NCBI GenBank assembly: GCA_011389735.1
Contig: JAABTS010000040.1
Span: forward strand, 1 to 38,356
Reading direction: 5' to 3'
Source of the DNA: Desulfobacteraceae bacterium
Lineage (GTDB): Bacteria; Desulfobacterota; Desulfobacteria; Desulfobacterales; JAABTS01
DNA: 38,356 bases
Positions 33,012-38,356 of this stretch are shown one piece after another. The notes below the pieces were generated by a model. That model was not told the DNA's origin and ran no database searches. It saw only the letters and a program-made list of their open reading frames with translations. Made by a program: the position numbers and the translations under genes. Every line of letters begins with the position of its first letter. The stretch's first letter is position 1.

Positions 33012-34160
33012 ATGAATGAAAACCGGGATCGCCGAAACGGAACAATGAATTCAGGCGGAAAAATCCTGATAGTGGACGATCAGGCCTATAACATCAAGAT
33101 CCTTTTAACGATTCTGAAGACGGACTACGCGACGGCTGTCGCCGGAAACGGCAAGGATGCTTTGAAAACCGCGGCCGTCTGGTTTCCGGACTTGATCCTG
33201 ATGGACGTCATGATGCCGGAGATGGACGGGTACGAAGCTTGCCGAAAGATTAAAAACAATGAAGCGATTCGGAAAATTCCGATTATTTTTATTACCTCCC
33301 GGAGCGACATTGAAGATGAGGCCAAAGGATTTGAACTGGGCGCCGTCGATTATATCACCAAGCCGTTTAGCGAACCTGTTGTCCGGGCCAGAGTGAAAAC
33401 TCATCTGGCGCTCAAATTCGCCAACGAAGAACTTGAAAACCAGAATCTTATCCTTGAACGGAAAGTCCGGGAAAGAACGCAGGAACTGGTCAAAACCCAG
33501 GATGTCATGATTCGAAGTCTGGCAGCCCTGGTTGAAGCCAGGGACAGTGAAACCGGCGGCCATATCAAGCGGACTCAAAATTATGTCAAAGTATTGGCGG
33601 AAAATTTAAAAAAGCATCCCAAATTCAAACCCCTTCTGTCCGACCGGTATGTGGAATTGTTATACAAATCCGCACCCCTGCACGATATCGGCAAAGTCGG
33701 CGTTCCGGACAAAATCTTGTTGAAACCCGGAAAACTGACGGCCGACGAATTCGAGCTGATGAAACTCCATACCGTATACGGCCATGACGCCATTTTAAAA
33801 GCCGAAAAAGATTTGTGCCGGGATTCGTTTTTGCGAATCGCCAGGGAAATCGCCTATACGCATCAGGAAAAATGGGACGGAGCCGGTTATCCCCGACAGC
33901 TAAAGGGAGATGAAATTCCGTTATCCGGTAGAATCATGGCCGTCGCCGACGTATACGACGCATTGATCAGTAAACGGATTTATAAACCGCCCCTTTCACA
34001 TCAAACCGCCGTTGAAATTATCCGGGAAGGGAAGGGGAAGCATTTTGATCCCGATATTGTGGATGTTTTTTTGGAAATATCCGATCGATTCCGTGAAATA
34101 GCCCATGAATTCGCCGATTACGATGAAGAACGGGAGCGTCTGGAAAGTGATGAACAATGA
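33012..34160 (+). CDS. Response regulator with HD-GYP domain
   Basis: A 382-residue protein that probably degrades cyclic-di-GMP. Residues about 12-130 form a receiver domain with D65 in LMDVMMPEMDG. A coiled-coil linker (about 135-170) leads to the HD-GYP domain. H224-D225 lie in LHDIGKVGVPD, followed by HTVYGHDAI and HQEKWDGAGYP, the GYP signature. It lies six bases after surE. The next gene is convergent, with only three bases between stop codons. Together with the GGDEF protein at 20574 it gives the window both synthesis and breakdown of c-di-GMP. Confidence 0.94.
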   Translation: MNENRDRRNGTMNSGGKILIVDDQAYNIKILLTILKTDYATAVAGNGKDALKTAAVWFPDLILMDVMMPEMDGYEACRKIKNNEAIRKIPIIFITSRSDIEDEAKGFELGAVDYITKPFSEPVVRARVKTHLALKFANEELENQNLILERKVRERTQELVKTQDVMIRSLAALVEARDSETGGHIKRTQNYVKVLAENLKKHPKFKPLLSDRYVELLYKSAPLHDIGKVGVPDKILLKPGKLTADEFELMKLHTVYGHDAILKAEKDLCRDSFLRIAREIAYTHQEKWDGAGYPRQLKGDEIPLSGRIMAVADVYDALISKRIYKPPLSHQTAVEIIREGKGKHFDPDIVDVFLEISDRFREIAHEFADYDEERERLESDEQ

Positions 34161-34163
34161 ACG

Positions 34164-36662
34164 CTATACGGCGGATTTGTTTTCATTGAGATACTTGCGG
34201 ATTTTTTGAGCGAGGACGTTAAAATTGACCGGCTTCATTAGAAGTTCCTGAACCCCAAGTTTGATCGCGGCTTCGGAATCAATGGCGTCGCTGTATCCGG
34301 TGCAGATTACGATTGGAATATCCGGGCGAATTTCGAGGATTTTTTCGGCTAGCTGGTAACCGGTCAAATGAGGCATGGTCATGTCCGAAATCACCAGATC
34401 GAAACGTTCCGGAGATTCTTCGACCATTTTGAGCGCGGTGGGGCTTTTGGTCACGGTCGTTACTTCGTATCCAAGATAGCTCAGGATTTCCTGGCCGATT
34501 TCCACAATGCTTTCTTCATCATCGACAAACAAAATCCGTTCATGGCCGCCGAGCGCTTTTTCTTCGAACATTTCGACCGTTTCACTTTCAGATTCATCGA
34601 TTCGGGGTAAAAATACGCTGAACGTGGTTCCCTTGTTAATCCGGCTGGACACCGTCAATGCGCCGCCGTGCGCGGCAACGATGCCTTGAACCACCGCCAG
34701 GCCAAGGCCGGTGCCTTCCGATTTGGCCTTGGTGGTGAAATACGGATCGAAAATACGTTCCAGGGTGTTTTTATCCATGCCGGGACCGGTGTCGCTCACC
34801 GTCAATTTCACAAATGATTCCGCCTCGATATTCGAATGCAACAAGAAGGGTTCCTCCCCTGTGAATTCGGCGACATCGAGACCGACTTTCAGAACTCCTC
34901 CCGTATCCCGCAAGGCGTGATGCGCATTCGTGCAAAGGTTCATGAGAACCTGATGTATTTGTGTCGGATCGGCGTTCACAGTGCTTTTCTGATCGTTGAA
35001 ACATGTCTGTATTTCAACGGTCGAAGGCAATGAAGCTCTTATCAATTTTAGCGCTTCTTTTACTATCGGGCTGATTTTTATCGGCTGGGGTTCTATCTCC
35101 CCTTGACGGCTGAACGAAAGAATTTGCCGAACCAGATCCGCAGCCCGGTCACACGCTTTTGATATTTGCTGAAGATAGGGATAGGCCTGATCATCGCTTT
35201 GAGTGTTTCGCAGCGCCAGTTCCGTATACCCCATTACAGCCGATAGAATATTGTTGAAATCATGGGCCACGCCGCCGGCTAGCGTTCCTATGGCTTCCAT
35301 TTTCTGCGCCTGCCGGAGCCGGGCTTCCAGCTTTTTGGTTTCGGATATGTCTCTGATAACCGCCAACAAACCCGTAGTGTTGCCTTCGTGGTCGTGGCAG
35401 CATGACGTGCTGACGCTGACATCCACAATACGCCCGTCTTTGGTGAATCGTTTGGTTTCGAATCCGTGATGGGGTGTTTCATGATTGAGGATGGACTCGA
35501 TAATGGATTCGGTTTTTTTTATTTCCTCCACAGGAACGAAAGGAATACGCCGATTTTCCACGTCTTCGAGTTTCCATCCGAAAATTCGGGTAAATGACGG
35601 GTTTACAAACGTGGGATATCCATCCAGGTTGTATATAACGATGGCGTCGGCCGAAGAATCCAGCAAAGACCGATACAAATCTTCGGCGCGTTTGGACTCC
35701 GCATAAAGTGCCTTGTATTTTTCTTCGCTTTTGCGCAGCGCGGATTCCGACTGTTCCAGTTGCTGATGTTTAATCTGCAAATCCGCCGTGGCCAGCGAGA
35801 CTTTGTTTTTCAGTTGATAATTCCAAAACCATAGAAATACGGCCGTAGCGGCCCCGGCGATCAGCATGGCCCCGAAACTCAACAGCGGCCAGGGAATTTG
35901 ATGGCCGATAGCGTTCCCGGACCAGCGCTTCTCGATAGAATCAATTTCCCGTTTGGAAATGGAGGCGAACCCTTTATTGATCATTCCCAAATGATTATGC
36001 CGTCCTTTTTTCACCGCCGCACAAAGCTGTAAACTGATCAACGGGGTTTCCGACATTTTGAACCGCCATCCTTCGCCGGTGGCGCCGAGATGAAACAGGG
36101 TTTCCTGTGTGGAACCGATAAAAACCAAAAGATCGCCGTTGAATGCGCTTCCGATAAGCGCTTTCATGGATGAGAACGCCGCAAGATCCAGGGCTGCACT
36201 CTGCCGCCGGAGAAATATTTCAGCATGTCCACCCTCGACCACGCCGATACGAAACGGCGTCAAATCGCTCAACTTTTCCACGCCCTTCAGATCTTTGCGA
36301 TAAAATATGAAATAATCGAGGTTTAAAATCGGGATGGAAAAATCAAAAAGATCGTTATAATCGTCAAAAGGGATCATTCCGCCAATGATGTCGGCGTCTC
36401 CCTTCAACACCTTATGATAGGCTTCGATACTGCAGGATGTCTGGTATTCGATGGGAATCCCGTTCTTTTCCGACCACAGACGCCAGATATCCACCAGAAT
36501 GCCGTTTACCCGGCCTTCTTCATCGGTAAAGGTAAAGGGAAAATGATTCCATTCGCCGGTGATCACATAAGGTTCCCGGCCGAAAGCGGTGTGAGTCCAG
36601 GGCAATCCCATCTGGATCAGGATACATGCAAAAACGGCGAAGCAGGCGATTGGTTTTATCAA
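34164..36662 (-). CDS. Hybrid histidine kinase with periplasmic solute-binding sensor
   Basis: An 832-residue kinase. In order: signal peptide (to about residue 35), SBP_bac_3-type sensor (about 36-265), a transmembrane helix ([16 protein letters not shown]), coiled coil, PAS (about 345-460), HisKA with H467 in [11 protein letters not shown], HATPase ([22 protein letters not shown]), and a C-terminal receiver with D760 (ISDMTMPH). The start is taken as TTG 36662, because it forms a TTGA overlap with the upstream stop, has AAAAGGA upstream, and leaves a clean signal peptide. The longer TTG start at 36752 adds 30 unlikely residues. The sensor may bind amino acids or other small solutes. Confidence 0.9.
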   Translation of the reverse strand: MIKPIACFAVFACILIQMGLPWTHTAFGREPYVITGEWNHFPFTFTDEEGRVNGILVDIWRLWSEKNGIPIEYQTSCSIEAYHKVLKGDADIIGGMIPFDDYNDLFDFSIPILNLDYFIFYRKDLKGVEKLSDLTPFRIGVVEGGHAEIFLRRQSAALDLAAFSSMKALIGSAFNGDLLVFIGSTQETLFHLGATGEGWRFKMSETPLISLQLCAAVKKGRHNHLGMINKGFASISKREIDSIEKRWSGNAIGHQIPWPLLSFGAMLIAGAATAVFLWFWNYQLKNKVSLATADLQIKHQQLEQSESALRKSEEKYKALYAESKRAEDLYRSLLDSSADAIVIYNLDGYPTFVNPSFTRIFGWKLEDVENRRIPFVPVEEIKKTESIIESILNHETPHHGFETKRFTKDGRIVDVSVSTSCCHDHEGNTTGLLAVIRDISETKKLEARLRQAQKMEAIGTLAGGVAHDFNNILSAVMGYTELALRNTQSDDQAYPYLQQISKACDRAADLVRQILSFSRQGEIEPQPIKISPIVKEALKLIRASLPSTVEIQTCFNDQKSTVNADPTQIHQVLMNLCTNAHHALRDTGGVLKVGLDVAEFTGEEPFLLHSNIEAESFVKLTVSDTGPGMDKNTLERIFDPYFTTKAKSEGTGLGLAVVQGIVAAHGGALTVSSRINKGTTFSVFLPRIDESESETVEMFEEKALGGHERILFVDDEESIVEIGQEILSYLGYEVTTVTKSPTALKMVEESPERFDLVISDMTMPHLTGYQLAEKILEIRPDIPIVICTGYSDAIDSEAAIKLGVQELLMKPVNFNVLAQKIRKYLNENKSAV

Positions 36663-37240
36663 AACGGACGTCCTTTTCTGTTCGACGGATGTACCGCCAC
36701 GCCCCTCTGGTTTATCGGAAGAAATCGAATAATCAGAAACACCAGATAGCAACTGATCAATTTATCGGCTATATTGGCCGGAATTCTTGCCAGAAAAGCG
36801 CTGGTTAAAATGGTTTGGCCGGATTGCATGAGCGACGCCACGAACCTGTCCAGACCGCCGCCGGTGAAACCGCCGAAAAGATAAACGGCGATCGGCGTCG
36901 CCATTACAGGAGATACAACTCCTATAAGGAGGGCCGCCATCAAAGGGGTCACAGCGTCTTCAAATCCCCGCTTCATAGCGATAAAACCGGCAATCATCCC
37001 GATGGCGGCGTTGACAATCCCGAAAGGAATCATGACGTGATTTGTCCATACGCCTAAAATGACATTGGACAAAAATCCAACGCCGGCTCCAATCCACGGC
37101 CCCAGTACCGCTCCCGACAGTATGGCGCCGATACTGTCAAGAAACAGAGGCGATTTCATAAGCGTATTCAAAAAATGGCCGGCGATATTGAGGGCCAGAC
37201 CGATGGTGATAAAAATAAAATACCTTCTTTTGGAATACAT
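36659..37240 (-). CDS. ECF transporter S-component-like membrane protein
   Basis: A 193-residue protein with five or six hydrophobic segments. Segments such as LDSIGAILSGAVLGPWIGAG and GIVNAAIGMIAGFIAMK resemble ECF transporter S components and the related membrane domains of some sensor kinases. No ECF ATPase or T component is nearby. AAAGGGA precedes the ATG. It overlaps the histidine kinase start by four bases (TTGA), so the two are likely one sensory unit in which this protein may bind a ligand or aid the kinase. This is inferred from the arrangement. Confidence 0.65.
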   Translation of the reverse strand: MYSKRRYFIFITIGLALNIAGHFLNTLMKSPLFLDSIGAILSGAVLGPWIGAGVGFLSNVILGVWTNHVMIPFGIVNAAIGMIAGFIAMKRGFEDAVTPLMAALLIGVVSPVMATPIAVYLFGGFTGGGLDRFVASLMQSGQTILTSAFLARIPANIADKLISCYLVFLIIRFLPINQRGVAVHPSNRKGRPF

Positions 37241-37448
37241 TAAATCCCTTTGATCAATCTTTCCGGCGAGTCAAACGCGCCGAAAGAAATCCACGCTCCC
37301 AGGGATTTGCAATCCCCGTTGGGCACAAGAGTGATACGCAGGTTACAAACCCGCTCAGAGCCGTATTTTGCGGCTTTTCGTTCAAGCGCTAAATACATTA
37401 TATTTCTTTATCCATTTTTCCAGAGACTCAAACGCACCGAAAGAAATC
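37234..37448 (-). repeat. Tandem duplication (57 bp units, 158 bp apart) flanking a REP-like palindrome
   Basis: Two diverged copies of about 57 bp lie at 37234-37291 and 37392-37448, each containing AATACATTA at one end and CGAAAGAAATC at the other. On the minus strand they encode ISFGAFDSPERLIK and ISFGAFESLEKWIK; many differences fall at third codon positions, so they arose from coding sequence. Between them, 37292-37391 holds GGGATTTGCAATCCCC and GGTTACAAACCCGCTCAGAG, the REP-like motif also seen at 3258. A 52-codon minus-strand frame (37398-37240) spans the palindrome. Its stop overlaps the next ATG (TAATG). I treat it as debris. Confidence 0.65.
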
Positions 37449-37762
37449 GATGATGTTTGAAACGGAATTGTAATTGCTGAAAAGCCGCATAACCGATTAT
37501 ATCCCCGAATTGGGTTGTAATTATATGGGGATTGGGAGGGGTTGTCAACAAATTGGAAACCTGTAGCGGGATATCAGCTCCGAAACAGGCTTTTAGCGCT
37601 TTCGAAAATTCATTGAAAAGACAGGCGGACCGGCTCATCGATCCAGTAAAAACCTGATTGCGCTGGATAATTCTCAGCAATTCTAATTTTGACCATGTCT
37701 TCGCTGACAATGCCAAAAGGTAATTTTTTAGGTTCCCATGTCGGGAATTTCAAATCTGTCAT
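37382..37762 (-). pseudogene. Broken small gene upstream of the ECF-like gene, two in-frame TGA codons
   Basis: From ATG 37762 the minus frame runs 126 codons with no TAA or TAG but with TGA at 37612-37610 and 37576-37574. It begins MTDLKFPTWEPKKLPFGIV, then has FYWIDEPVRLSFQ before the first TGA, and ends with ISFGAFESLEKWIKKYN. The last part is duplicated at 37240-37291, which supports it having been coding. I do not recognise the family. Decay is the simplest reading. Recoding of TGA would be needed for a full-length product. TGA is a normal stop for many other genes here. Confidence 0.45.
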
Positions 37763-38048
37763 TTTTCTGCTCGAACTTTTTGTTCAAGAAGGCTGAATGG
37801 CGCACCTTTTATAAATTGGATTTCGAATGTTTGTTTTTTCTATTTTAAAATAACGACGAAAATCGGAGCAATTCTATGAAAAAAGATAAAAAATACTGAT
37901 AATTGCGCAAATTTACGGAAAAGGCTGCAGGAGTGCCGGAATCTGGGGTGGACGAACCAATTTTTATTTTTTAAAATAGATCCCTGAAGAAACGGAAGGA
38001 AGGTAGATCACAAAATGGTTAAAAACGAATAATAAAAAAAAGAAAATT
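37763..38048. other. AT-rich gap without recognised features
   Basis: I see no open frame, repeat or convincing promoter here. The stretch has long A and T runs (for example AAAAAAGAAAATTATG before the transposase fragment). It may be promoter territory for both flanking units. Confidence 0.5.
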
Positions 38049-38345
38049 ATGCGTGTACCTGTAGAAACGGAACTAAAAAATAAAATCGAAGAGGCTTTGA
38101 TTGAACTTGCCTTTGACAAGATGATAGAGCAGTTGAGATCGACTTTCAGAGTGTTTCCGGATAAACGCACCGGTTTGAATCTGACTTATGGCATGGAAGA
38201 TATCGCCCTTGGTGCTTTTTCTCTTTATTTTACCCAAAGCCCTTCGTTTCTGGCTTTTCAAAATGCTATGAAAAAAAACAAGGGGCACGACAATGCGGAT
38301 GTTACGTTTAAATCCCAACCCCAAAAACAGTTACACCATCCGTGA
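38049..38345 (+). pseudogene. N-terminal transposase fragment
   Basis: A 98-residue frame. LRSTFRVFPDKRTGLNLTYG and LGAFSLYFTQSPSFLAFQNA match the start of a DDE transposase group (IS4/ISNCY-like) whose N-terminus typically reads F..L.D.R....YSL.DALMS.FAMF..K.PSLLAF. The match fades after MKKNKGHDN, and the frame stops at TGA 11 bases before the window edge. So it is either truncated, frameshifted, or broken by the window end. No terminal inverted repeat can be checked. Confidence 0.55.
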
Positions 38346-38356
38346 CACAAACCCCC

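Noticed and set aside
37382-37762. Selenoprotein explanation for the two TGA codons
   Set aside because: Neither TGA lies in a redox-like context such as C-x-x-U. The adjacent gene debris and duplication make decay more likely.

Overview
This 38.4 kb window looks chromosomal and bacterial. The gene mix fits a Gram-negative delta-type bacterium (Desulfobacterota, probably Desulfobacterales). It has a PEP-CTERM protein, a lipase with its membrane foldase, a cyclopropane fatty acid synthase, SurE, a chemoreceptor and several long multidomain signalling proteins. The lineage is an inference from gene content; no rRNA or tRNA gene is visible.

Layout: (1) 1-3545: the cut-off start of a membrane enzyme gene, a thymidylate-synthase-fold gene, a PEP-CTERM protein with its own promoter and terminator, then about 880 bases packed with palindromic repeats. 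(2) 3546-17632, all on +: a surface-glycan or glycolipid cluster. It encodes a GT4 glycosyltransferase, an FG-GAP/VCBS protein, a flippase-like membrane protein, four consecutive SAM methyltransferases, a radical SAM/SPASM enzyme, an asparagine synthase, an overlapping pair of GT2 proteins (the second lacks the usual catalytic motifs) and a GT39/ArnT-like transferase. (3) 17829-23688: Cfa on -, then a CheY-like / CheC / PAS-GGDEF operon, then a secreted lipase and its foldase with a terminator between them. (4) 23952-32081: an alpha/beta hydrolase translationally coupled to a 1654-residue protein. That protein joins a BrxC/PglY-like P-loop ATPase to a PglZ-like alkaline-phosphatase-fold domain. 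A chemoreceptor follows 28 bases later. (5) 32247-38356: surE, an HD-GYP response regulator, a convergent hybrid histidine kinase with an ECF-S-like membrane protein upstream, gene debris and a truncated transposase start.

Two things stand out. First, the ATPase-phosphatase fusion combines two BREX phage-defence activities in one chain, with no other BREX gene in the window. It is the best candidate for an undescribed system. Second, a family of about 105-110 bp imperfect palindromes occurs about eleven times, in both orientations. It sits almost only between genes and has ends of the type TATAG(G/C)TTTTCAGAAA, which looks like a MITE. At two gene ends, and possibly a third, its terminal TAG or TAA is the stop codon.

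The glycan cluster is visibly more AT-rich than the 24.8-29.7 kb ATPase gene, so the two segments may differ in history. Cyclic-di-GMP signalling is represented by a synthase (GGDEF) and a candidate hydrolase (HD-GYP), both next to chemotaxis-type genes.
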